NCBI GenBank assembly: GCA_016708315.1
Contig: JADJGC010000009.1
Location: 1-64,000 of the forward strand
Origin: a bacterium
GTDB lineage: Bacteria > Zixibacteria > MSB-5A5 > CAIYYT01
Direction: 5' to 3'
Length of the DNA stretch: 64,000 nt
This document shows, piece after piece, positions 38,404 to 46,691 of this stretch (within the stretch, counting starts at the first letter, position 1; each line of letters starts with the position of its first letter). The position numbers and the translations under genes were made by a program. The notes under the pieces are model-generated. The model was not told where the DNA came from, did no database searches, and saw nothing but the letters and a program-made list of their open reading frames with translations.

Positions 38404-38459
38404 CCCTCTCCCTGTGGCCGACTTGGTCCCGCCTTGCGGGAGAGAGGGCCGGGTTGAGG
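38404..38459 (+). repeat. Dispersed repeat type D, copy 1
   Basis: CCCTCTCCC (38404-38412) faces GGGAGAGAGGG (38438-38448), followed by CCGGGTTGAGG. A shorter, inverted relative lies at 63669-63701 (CCCTCACCCTAACCCTCTCC and onward). Similar CCCTCTCCC/GGGAGAGGG palindromes are widespread in bacterial intergenic DNA. Confidence 0.6.
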
Positions 38460-38894
38460 CGTCTCGTGCTCCCATGACCTGTCTGGAAGCGCAGAACCCA
38501 CGGTGGTGGGTCGCGGACGGCAGGCTTCTCCTCCGATCGTGCGGAATTGCCCCTCCCGGAAAAATCTGTAGTCATCCACTCGACATTATTTCCCGCCCCA
38601 AATAGTAGAGGCACTGATGTTCGCTTGGAAGCGCCAGCTTTGCCGGCCCAACAAGTACTTTGCAGTGAGTTCGCAACGGCCGTTGCGGTTCAACAATCTC
38701 GATCTCGCTGTGACAACTTGCGGGGGCAAGTCTGCAGTAGGTAGCCCCGACTGCAGATGCAAATGGTCTCTGATGTAAGCATCGGTTTCGGTGATAGCTT
38801 TGGCTGTCCCGATTAACCCGGGTTATGCCGTTTTTATTGAACACTTTGGAAGGAATTACTAGAGAAGGAAGAGAATCAGAAAACCGGTCAGCAA

Positions 38895-38925
38895 TAAAAA
38901 AGGGACACAGTCTCCTGCGTCCCTT
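38895..38925 (-). terminator. Intrinsic terminator of the E1 dehydrogenase gene
   Basis: On the minus strand an 11-bp stem (38925-38915 with 38910-38900, one G-U pair), loop GAGA, then TTTTTTAT. It lies 27 bases after the E1 stop. Confidence 0.85.
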
Positions 38926-38951
38926 GGGAAAGTCAAAAACAGATTCAGACC

Positions 38952-41246
38952 TTAGTACGCCATCAACTTTTCGGTCTCGGCGACAATCTGGTCAATCTGC
39001 GGCAAGCAGGCGCGGTCGCCATCGGGTCCGTATGCCACACGCGCATCAAGCGGAGTGATCAATCCAATCGGAGCATCGAGATAACCGAATGCATCCGAAC
39101 TGGAAATGACCGCCGAAATCGTCGGACCGGTACCGCCGGGGAAACGATCTTCGGAGACAATCATCACGCGACCGCAGTCGATAGCCGACTGGCGAATGGT
39201 CTCTTCGTCCATCGGGCGTAGCGTGCGCAGATCGATGACGCGGGCGTTGATGCCCTTTTCGGCCAACAATTCCGCTGCCTTGAGACACATCGGCAAAGTG
39301 ATACCGTACGAGATAATCGCGATATCGCTGTTATCCGGATTGTACACCTTCGCCTGCCCGAACGGAATCATGTAATCGAGCGCCGGGTACGGCTTCTCAA
39401 GCGGCACGCCATCCCAATCACGACGATTGTAGAGAGCCACTGACTCGCAGAACAACACCGGATCAACGCAGCCGATAGCCGTGCGGAACAAACCGACGGC
39501 GTCTTCGGCATTCGAAGGACACACCACATGCAGACCCGGAATGTTCAAGAACGTCCCAAGGTTAGCCTCGGAATGCCAGAACGAACCGGCACCCTGCTTG
39601 TATCCGCCGTACGAACAGCGAATCACCATATCGGCGTGCTCCTGCTTCTTCGATCTCTGATGCAGCGAGCAGATGCGGTCTTTCAAATGTTGATATGCCG
39701 GTGACATATAATCGATAAACTGAATTTCCGGCAATACCTTGCGTCCCTGATGGGCGTGCCCGGACGCGCGGCCCAAAATACCGGCTTCGTCAAGCGGCGT
39801 GTTGAACACGCGGTGAACACCGAAGGCGCGTTGCAGTCCCTGCGATACCAGGAACACACCGCCCTTGCCTTTCAGTATCTTCTGCTCTTCGGTGTTGAAC
39901 TTCATCTTGCCGGAGAAATCGGCAACGTCTTCACCAAAGAGAATCGTGTCGGTCGTGAGCAAGAATGCATCAAACAACGCATAGTTCATCGCGCGACGGA
40001 AAGTCATCGGCCCCTGATCTTCCGGCGGCTCAACAGCCGGACGGGCGCCCATTTCGAAGTACTTCTTGTATTCCTTCTTGCGATCACCCTTGTAAGCGCC
40101 GACAATCGAATTCCAACGCTTCTGCGCCTTCTCGAATGTGTAGTCGGTCACCAGACTCGCGATGTATTCGCGTGACTTGTGCTGGCGATCAGAGACAACT
40201 TCCTTGGAAATACGCGAGACTTCCTCATCGTACTTCTCATACATCTTCTTGATGGCGTCAGCTTTGAGCACACCGTCTTCGATGAGTGTCTTGGCGGCTT
40301 TGAGAATCGGGTCGTTCGTGTAATGCCACTTCTGTTCGGCCAATGCCATATAGAATGACTGATCGTCCGAACCGGAATGGCTCTCTTCGCGCACGACCTT
40401 GATATTGCACAACACCGGACCCTTGCCGGAGCGGCAGTATTCGATGTTATCCTTGAGGTGCTTGAGCACTTCCTTGATATCGGTACCGTCGTAGTGGTCG
40501 ATCTTCAGACCAAAACGCTGGTAACCTTCAAACGGCGAGGTCGGATCGCCATCCGGGAACTGCTCTTCAACAGACACCGAGATTGCCCAACCGCAGTTAT
40601 AAATCGAGAAAATGTTGCGCGTCTTGTCAAAAACTGAATAGAACACCGCACGAGCAAACTCGGCTTCCGAAGTTGACCCTTCACCGATCGTGGTGTAGAC
40701 AATGGCGTCCTTCTGCCAGCGTCCGCCGGGATATCGCGACTGCTGCGAAATCGGGGTCGGATTCTTGATGGCATCGCCGATACCGGCCGCTTCGAGCGCA
40801 TGCGCGCCGGTCGATGAACCTTGAGCAATAATCGATTCTTTGGCGTGGGCGGCGTGGTGATGCTGAATCATTCCGCCGGTCGAGGACGAACGCGGGTCGC
40901 CGATGCATTCCAGCATTTTCTGGCGAATATCAATGCCGCGCGTAAGGTCAAGCGTCATATTGCGATAGTAGCACAACAGCGGGTCGTCCTGGCGCAGCAG
41001 GTGACCGGTGCAAGAGTCGAGCAGTTCCTTACCGGATGAACCGATAAAGAAGTAGCTTTCGCCGCGGCGGGTGAGCAGTTTTTCTTCGATCAAAATACGA
41101 CGCGATTTGATCATCGTGTCGAAGATCTTCTCAAGTTCATTCGCGGTCAGCCCGGAATATTCCTTGAGCGGTTTATCGCGGTCGGTGATGTATTTTCCGA
41201 CCTTATCGTAAGTCTCAACTTGTTGAAGTATTTCCTTGATATCCAA
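38952..41246 (-). CDS. Fused alpha-beta 2-oxoacid dehydrogenase E1 component
   Basis: 764 residues joining both E1 chains. The alpha part (about 35-400) has the thiamine diphosphate motif GEGSTSE...IYNCGWAIS (GDG-x26-N type). The beta part (about 415-764) has FGEDVADFSGKM, QGLQRAFGVHRVFNTPLDE, RVIDLRTLRPMDEETI and EDRFPGGTG. It decarboxylates a 2-oxoacid (pyruvate or branched-chain) and loads a lipoyl E2. Fused E1 proteins are common in Bacteroidota-type and related bacteria. An unusual His cluster (GMIQHHHAAHAKESI) sits in the alpha active-site region. No E2 or E3 gene is adjacent. Substrate not settled. Confidence 0.88.
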   Translation of the reverse strand: MDIKEILQQVETYDKVGKYITDRDKPLKEYSGLTANELEKIFDTMIKSRRILIEEKLLTRRGESYFFIGSSGKELLDSCTGHLLRQDDPLLCYYRNMTLDLTRGIDIRQKMLECIGDPRSSSTGGMIQHHHAAHAKESIIAQGSSTGAHALEAAGIGDAIKNPTPISQQSRYPGGRWQKDAIVYTTIGEGSTSEAEFARAVFYSVFDKTRNIFSIYNCGWAISVSVEEQFPDGDPTSPFEGYQRFGLKIDHYDGTDIKEVLKHLKDNIEYCRSGKGPVLCNIKVVREESHSGSDDQSFYMALAEQKWHYTNDPILKAAKTLIEDGVLKADAIKKMYEKYDEEVSRISKEVVSDRQHKSREYIASLVTDYTFEKAQKRWNSIVGAYKGDRKKEYKKYFEMGARPAVEPPEDQGPMTFRRAMNYALFDAFLLTTDTILFGEDVADFSGKMKFNTEEQKILKGKGGVFLVSQGLQRAFGVHRVFNTPLDEAGILGRASGHAHQGRKVLPEIQFIDYMSPAYQHLKDRICSLHQRSKKQEHADMVIRCSYGGYKQGAGSFWHSEANLGTFLNIPGLHVVCPSNAEDAVGLFRTAIGCVDPVLFCESVALYNRRDWDGVPLEKPYPALDYMIPFGQAKVYNPDNSDIAIISYGITLPMCLKAAELLAEKGINARVIDLRTLRPMDEETIRQSAIDCGRVMIVSEDRFPGGTGPTISAVISSSDAFGYLDAPIGLITPLDARVAYGPDGDRACLPQIDQIVAETEKLMAY

Positions 41247-41470
41247 AGTCTCCTACCTTTCCGGGAGTCAACGCAATAATTCGAATATAAGTACGCAAAA
41301 TACGGGCGATTTGGCAAAAATCAAAACGATTTTTTTGCCGTAAAACGCCCTTTTAGAGACTATTTGGGGCGATGATGGGGAGGAAACCGGAGCCGGAAAC
41401 TGAACTTTCGAGCAACCGAAAGCGACTGGGAATCCGAACTTGGAACGTAGGCATTTCGGTTCTATTCCCC

Positions 41471-41499
41471 TTGCAATATAGATTACAACGGCCTATTTT
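41471..41499 (+). promoter_or_regulatory. Possible promoter of the kinase gene
   Basis: TTGCAA at 41471-41476, a 17-base spacer and TATTTT at 41494-41499, in the 321-base divergent gap between the E1 gene and the kinase. The rest of that gap shows nothing else I can name. Confidence 0.45.
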
Positions 41500-41567
41500 A
41501 GCCAAGTCCAATTACCGAAACTGAAAATCGAAAAACCGTTCCGCCGAAATCGAAGTTGGAGAAATTC

Positions 41568-44231
41568 ATGAGTCTGTCCCCCGGACAACAAATCGGACCC
41601 TACAAAGTAATCGACCGCGCCGGCTCAGGCGGCATGGGCGAAGTGTTCAAAGCCCATGACACGCGCCTTGACCGCACCGTCGCCATCAAAGTGCTTCCCG
41701 CGATCTATGCCGACAATGCCGCATTGCGGTCGCGGTTTGAACGCGAAGCCAAAGCCATCTCCAGCCTCAATCATCCGCATATCTGCACACTGCACGATAT
41801 CGGCCGCGAGAACGGGATTGACTATCTCGTAATGGAGTACCTCGAGGGCCAGACTCTCACCGACAAACTCAAGACCGGACCGTTGGGTCAGGTTGAACTG
41901 CTGCGCTACGGCATCGAAATCGCCGACGCGCTTGAGCACGCCCATCGCCAGGGACTGGTGCATCGCGATCTCAAGCCGCAAAACATCATCATCACGAAGA
42001 ACGGCGCGAAGCTGCTCGATTTCGGCTTGGCCAAACTACAGATTCACGACGGCGTCGTCGAGGGCATGAGCGGTATCACCCGCACGACTCCGCTCACCGG
42101 CGAAGGCACCATCATCGGCACGATTCAGTACATGTCTCCGGAACAGCTCGAAGGAAAAGAAGTCGATTTCCGCAGTGATATCTTCGCGTTCGGAGCGGTG
42201 TTATATGAAATGGCTACTGGACAGCGGGCGTTTCAAGCGACGAGTCAGGCCAGTCTGATTGCATCGATACTGACCAAAGAACCGCGCCCCTTGAGCGAAC
42301 TACAGACGATGACTCCGCCAATGTTGGAGCGGGCGATCAAGCAATGCCTTGCCAAAGACCCCGACCATCGCTGGCAATCTGCCGGCGATCTAAAGAGAAC
42401 TTTGCAGTGGGTCAACGAAGGCGGCTCGCAAGTCGGCTTGCCGGCTCCGGTAGCGGCGCACCGCAAACGGCAGTTGCAGCTCGGTTGGATCATCGCCTCC
42501 GTAGCCACGCTGGCACTGGCGGCGTTGGCATTCATCCACTTCACTCAACCAAAACCGGAGATTGTCACGACAAAGTTCTCGATTCCGGTACCGGAGAAAA
42601 TGCTGGTCATAACTTGGCCGCGACTTTCTCCCGATGGGACGATGTTGGCATTTCAGGGACGTGATTCTGCGTCTGTGCTGCGAATCTACGTGCGCCCTTT
42701 GAATGCCTTGGAAGCCTATCCACTGCCGGGAACCGAAAACGCACAGCGGCCATTTTGGTCGCCCGACAGCAAAACTCTCGCCTTCTTCGCCGGCAACCAG
42801 CTAAAGAAGATAGCAGCCCTTGGCGGCCCAGTGCAATTGATCTGCGATGCCAACGGCGGCGCTGATGGGACGTGGGGAGCGTCCGGCGTTATCGTGTTTG
42901 ACGGAGACACTAACGATTCGATTCGGAGAGTTTCGGCAGGTGGTGGAACAGTCACAGGTGCGACGACGATCAGGCGAGAAAAGGGCGAGCAGTATCATAT
43001 GTGGCCGTGTTTCCTGCCCAATGGCGAGCACTTCTTCTATTTGTCGTTTGGCGATTCGTTGTCGAGGACGAGGGGCGGTCAGGCTTTGCATGTTGCTGCG
43101 CTCGACGGCACAATGGATAAGGAAATCGGGCGAGTATACAGCCGTCTGGAGATAACTCCTGATGGTCAGCTCATTCACAGTCGCGATGGAGTGCTCTATA
43201 CAACAAAGTTTGACTTCGGCAAGATGGAGCTGGTTGGCGAAGCGATTCCGATAGCCGAAAATATATCTTCGCAAAATGAGATGTCCAATTTCAGCATCTC
43301 CGAAAAAGGCCAACTGGTCTATCGTACCGGCGCCATGGGAACAGCAAATCGCCTGTTGACATGGTTCGACCGAAACGGCAAGGAACTGGGCACGGAGGGC
43401 GACTTAGCAGACTACGAAGACCTGGCGATCTCTCCGGATGGAAACCGATTGGCGTTTGGCATGGGCGACACCCGGAGTCAGAAATCGGACATCTGGATTC
43501 GCGATCTTCGCCGCGGGGTCTCTTCACGGTTAACATTTGAAGAGGAAGATGAAATCTGGCCGATTTGGTCGCCGGATGGCACACGGATACTCTATGCGCA
43601 AAACGGCGGCGGTGTTTTCGGCGTTTTTGAACAACAAGCCAATGGCGTCGGTGTGCCGCGGTCAATCTATGCAGCAAGTGGGAAAAACTGTGGCGCGTCA
43701 TGTTGGGGAGCGGACGGAGAGACGATTGTTATGTCGATTGTGGATCAGGCCTTTGATGTCATAACCGTCAAGTATTCTGACTCGACCAAAGTAACTGCGC
43801 TGGTTAAGACTCCAGCTGTCGAGCAGACAGGCGTTCTGTCCCCTAATGGCCGCTACCTGGCTTATTCGAGTACCGAGACCGGTCAGCGGGAGGTCTTCGT
43901 CCGCGACTTGAGCCCTACCGGCGGTAAGTGGCAGATATCCGCCGACAACGGGTGGGACGCAAAATGGCGCGCCGACGGCAAAGAACTCATCTATACCAAC
44001 CGAAGCTTTGACTTTAAGTCTGTGGAAGTGAACACTTCCGGACCGAACTTCGACGCCGGTCGGCCGGAGAAGCTGTTCCGGCAGCGCATGGCATTCACCG
44101 GCACGACACAATTTCGCTGGGATATGACTGCGGATGCCCAGAAGTTCATCTTAAATGTGCCGCAAACCGGCGAAGCTACTGGCGAGTTTGTTGTCGTACT
44201 GAATTGGTTGGAAGAATTGAAGAAGCGTTAA
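41568..44231 (+). CDS. Membrane Ser/Thr protein kinase with TolB-like propeller
   Basis: 887 residues. Eukaryotic-type kinase domain (residues 8-275): Gly loop AGSGGMGEVFKA, VAIK lysine, HRDLKPQN catalytic loop, DFGLAKL and the APE-equivalent MSPEQL. One membrane segment follows (about 305-325, LGWIIASVATLALAALAFI). The rest is an extracytoplasmic WD40/PD40 (TolB-like) propeller with repeats such as PRLSPDGTMLAFQG, FWSPDSKTLAFFAG and IWSPDGTRILYAQN. The propeller may sense a ligand and pass it to the kinase. ATG 41568 with GGAG upstream is preferred to the TTG at 41556. Convergent with the reductase gene, overlapping by 4 bases. Confidence 0.93.
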   Translation: MSLSPGQQIGPYKVIDRAGSGGMGEVFKAHDTRLDRTVAIKVLPAIYADNAALRSRFEREAKAISSLNHPHICTLHDIGRENGIDYLVMEYLEGQTLTDKLKTGPLGQVELLRYGIEIADALEHAHRQGLVHRDLKPQNIIITKNGAKLLDFGLAKLQIHDGVVEGMSGITRTTPLTGEGTIIGTIQYMSPEQLEGKEVDFRSDIFAFGAVLYEMATGQRAFQATSQASLIASILTKEPRPLSELQTMTPPMLERAIKQCLAKDPDHRWQSAGDLKRTLQWVNEGGSQVGLPAPVAAHRKRQLQLGWIIASVATLALAALAFIHFTQPKPEIVTTKFSIPVPEKMLVITWPRLSPDGTMLAFQGRDSASVLRIYVRPLNALEAYPLPGTENAQRPFWSPDSKTLAFFAGNQLKKIAALGGPVQLICDANGGADGTWGASGVIVFDGDTNDSIRRVSAGGGTVTGATTIRREKGEQYHMWPCFLPNGEHFFYLSFGDSLSRTRGGQALHVAALDGTMDKEIGRVYSRLEITPDGQLIHSRDGVLYTTKFDFGKMELVGEAIPIAENISSQNEMSNFSISEKGQLVYRTGAMGTANRLLTWFDRNGKELGTEGDLADYEDLAISPDGNRLAFGMGDTRSQKSDIWIRDLRRGVSSRLTFEEEDEIWPIWSPDGTRILYAQNGGGVFGVFEQQANGVGVPRSIYAASGKNCGASCWGADGETIVMSIVDQAFDVITVKYSDSTKVTALVKTPAVEQTGVLSPNGRYLAYSSTETGQREVFVRDLSPTGGKWQISADNGWDAKWRADGKELIYTNRSFDFKSVEVNTSGPNFDAGRPEKLFRQRMAFTGTTQFRWDMTADAQKFILNVPQTGEATGEFVVVLNWLEELKKR

Positions 44232-44827
44232 GATGACGCAAGATCACTCGCGCAGTTGACGCCGAAAGCAAAGCACTCTTCGAGTTTTGCCATATCGCGT
44301 TTCACCGAACCAAGCCGGTCCTCGCTGTGTGAATAGGTCACGCGCCCCGATTTCGTAATACCGCACCAGATGAAGAACCCGCCGATCACACGTTCGGCGG
44401 CATCGTACTTCTCTCTCTCTCCACCTACCAATATGTAGGCTCCCCTACTACTCAAGATGCCTTGATTGTCGAAGACTGCCTTGCCTTTCACAAACTTTGG
44501 CGGGCGGAAACAATTACAGCGATCAATGAACAATTTCATTTGCGAAGACACCGTATCGAAGTGGATCGGCGACGCCAACAGAACGAAGTCAGCTTCGCGC
44601 AGATGCTCGAGGACCGGGTAGAGCTGATCCTTATAGATACACAACAGCGGACGCGGATCGACGGCGCAAGATTGACACGGGATAATTTCGAGGTCGTTCA
44701 AACGCACATTAGTAACCTCGACATCGGCAATCACCGAACGAAATCCCGACTCGAATTGCTCGGCGAGAATTTCGGTCGAACTGCCGTGACGCGGCGAGCC
44801 GTTAACGATTAGCAGCTTCTTCTTCAT
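44228..44827 (-). CDS. Flavodoxin-fold NAD(P)H-dependent FMN reductase
   Basis: 199 residues. FMN phosphate-binding loop in LLIVNGSPRHGSSTEIL, then ADFVLLASPIHFDTVSSQMKLFIDRC, which matches the iron-sulfur flavoprotein / NADPH-dependent FMN reductase group. A Cys pair (IPCQSCAVDPRPLLC) sits where iron-sulfur flavoproteins have a 4Fe-4S motif, but the spacing is not the full four-Cys set, so a cluster is uncertain. ATG 44827 lies inside the end of the ABC-F gene (26-base overlap), making it the last gene of the minus-strand operon. Confidence 0.82.
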   Translation of the reverse strand: MKKKLLIVNGSPRHGSSTEILAEQFESGFRSVIADVEVTNVRLNDLEIIPCQSCAVDPRPLLCIYKDQLYPVLEHLREADFVLLASPIHFDTVSSQMKLFIDRCNCFRPPKFVKGKAVFDNQGILSSRGAYILVGGEREKYDAAERVIGGFFIWCGITKSGRVTYSHSEDRLGSVKRDMAKLEECFAFGVNCASDLASS

Positions 44828-46691
44828 CAAGTAATTGATAGTACTCCCACATGGCGTTATCAAGCAGCACTTGTACGCGCTGTTGTTCTTTCGCGAGTTC
44901 GCCCAGTTTCAACCAGTCGGCGCCGTGTTTTTCATCGAGTTGTTCTGTCTTGAGACGTTCGATGTCGCTTTCGTGAATTGCAATTATGTCTTCAAGCTCT
45001 TTGATTCGGCGCTTTCGCGCAGTCGCCAAATTCTTGAGCCGGCGTTCTTCTTTGTACGAATCGCGTTTCTGCAGTCGATCACCGGCATAGCCGCCATCAG
45101 ATTGCGTCTTCTTGCGTTCGACATATTCTGAGTACTTGCCGCGCCAGTCGATGATCTTGGCATTCTCCAGCGAAAGGACGCGCGTTGCGACTGAATCAAG
45201 AAAGAAGCGGTCGTGGCTGATGAACAACACAGTACCGTCGAATTCGCGCAGGGCTTCTTCGAGAACTTCGCGGGAACCGATATCAAGATGGTTTGTCGGT
45301 TCGTCGAGAATCAGGAAGTTTGCCGGTAATGCCAGAAGCCACGCCAGCGCGAGTTTCTTCTTCTCACCGCCGGAGAGCATCTTGGTTTGCTTGAAAACAT
45401 CCTCGCCGAAAAACAAGAAGCGCGCGAGATGGCTGCGAAGCTTAAACGCATCCCATTGCGGTTGGAGATTCCAGACAGTGTCGAGCACGGTCTCATCGGG
45501 ATTTAGCATCGCTAATTCTTGATCGAAATATTCCATATCGACATTCTTGCCCATCTCGATACTGCCGTCTTGAACATCCAGATCGCCGATGATTGCCTTC
45601 ACCAACGTCGACTTGCCGGTGCCGTTGCGACCAATCAGGGCAACGCGATCACCGCGTTCGATTTCGAATTCGACATCGGAAAACAAAACGCGATCACCAT
45701 AGGCAAACGCAAGGTCCTCGATCTTGAGGATCGACAGGTAAGCACGCCGCGATGCCGACATTTTGATGATTGCTTTCTTGGCATCGTGTGTCGGCGCTTG
45801 GATTCGTTCGACCTTTGCGAGCGACTTGCGTCGCGACTGCGCCTGTTTGGTCTTTTGTCCGGCGATGTTGCGGACGATGAAATCTTCGATGCGCGCGATT
45901 TCTTCCTGTTGATGCAAGTACTTCTTGAGTAGCAGGCGGCGTCGTTCAGCGCGCTCAACGCAGTACGCAGTGAAGTTGCCGTGATACAGCTCTAACTTCC
46001 CTTGCTCAAGTTCGACAATCTTATTCACAACGTGATCGAGGAACACACGATCGTGCGACACAACAATCAAAGCACCTTCGAACGCCTGTAGATAGTTTTC
46101 GAGCCAGATAGTTGATTCGATGTCGAGATGGTTGGTTGGTTCGTCGAGTAGAAGCAAGTCCGGCGAGTGTAGCAGTACTTTCGCCAGTGATGCGCGGTTG
46201 CGTTCACCGCCTGAGAAACTCGAGATCGGGCGATGGAAATCGTCCTCGCTGAACCCGAGGCCGATCAGTGTATTCTTGATGGTGGTATCGAGATTGTAGC
46301 CGCCGCGCACTTCCCACTGGTGCTGAAGTTCGCCATACTTTTCCAGATCTGCGGCAGTACCATGCGCAATGATAGTTTCCATCTCTTCCATGGCGCTCTT
46401 GATTGCAAGGAGTTCAGAGTATGATTCAAGCATGGCGAGAAAGAGCGGATAGTCCGATTCGATTTCGTCTTCCTGCGAGACATAGCCGACCTTGATCTGA
46501 CTATGAAGCATGATCGTGCCGGAATCGGCAAGAACGCGCCCCAGCGCAATCTTGATGATGGTAGTTTTGCCGGTGCCGTTCGGGCCGACTAGGCCGTACT
46601 TTTCACCCTTAACGACTTGGAGATCAACGCCCCTTAGAAGATGGTCGTCGTTATATTTCTTCTGAATCCCTGCCAGTTGTAGATAGATCAA
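44802..46691 (-). CDS. ABC-F family ATPase
   Basis: 629 residues with two ATP-binding domains and no membrane segments. Walker A GPNGTGKTT (about 36-44) and GRNGTGKST; signatures FSGGERNRASLAK and LSGGEKKKLALAW; Walker B LLLLDEPTNHLD and FLILDEPTNHLD. The basic interdomain linker (QKTKQAQSRRKSLAKV) and a C-terminal coiled coil (EDIIAIHESDIERLK) are those of Uup/EttA-like translation factors, which bind the ribosomal E site. Its ATG overlaps the VWA gene by 4 bases. Confidence 0.93.
   Translation of the reverse strand: MIYLQLAGIQKKYNDDHLLRGVDLQVVKGEKYGLVGPNGTGKTTIIKIALGRVLADSGTIMLHSQIKVGYVSQEDEIESDYPLFLAMLESYSELLAIKSAMEEMETIIAHGTAADLEKYGELQHQWEVRGGYNLDTTIKNTLIGLGFSEDDFHRPISSFSGGERNRASLAKVLLHSPDLLLLDEPTNHLDIESTIWLENYLQAFEGALIVVSHDRVFLDHVVNKIVELEQGKLELYHGNFTAYCVERAERRRLLLKKYLHQQEEIARIEDFIVRNIAGQKTKQAQSRRKSLAKVERIQAPTHDAKKAIIKMSASRRAYLSILKIEDLAFAYGDRVLFSDVEFEIERGDRVALIGRNGTGKSTLVKAIIGDLDVQDGSIEMGKNVDMEYFDQELAMLNPDETVLDTVWNLQPQWDAFKLRSHLARFLFFGEDVFKQTKMLSGGEKKKLALAWLLALPANFLILDEPTNHLDIGSREVLEEALREFDGTVLFISHDRFFLDSVATRVLSLENAKIIDWRGKYSEYVERKKTQSDGGYAGDRLQKRDSYKEERRLKNLATARKRRIKELEDIIAIHESDIERLKTEQLDEKHGADWLKLGELAKEQQRVQVLLDNAMWEYYQLLDEEEAANR

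Larger units (their letters stand above)
37952..38894. other. Gene-poor, repeat-bearing intergenic region
   Basis: Nearly 950 bases with no convincing gene on either strand. Short frames here overlap one another and carry no ribosome site. Recognisable items are the palindromic repeats at 38321-38388 and 38404-38459, and a 12-bp palindrome TAACCCGGGTTA at 38814-38825. Nothing else could be identified. Confidence 0.6.
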
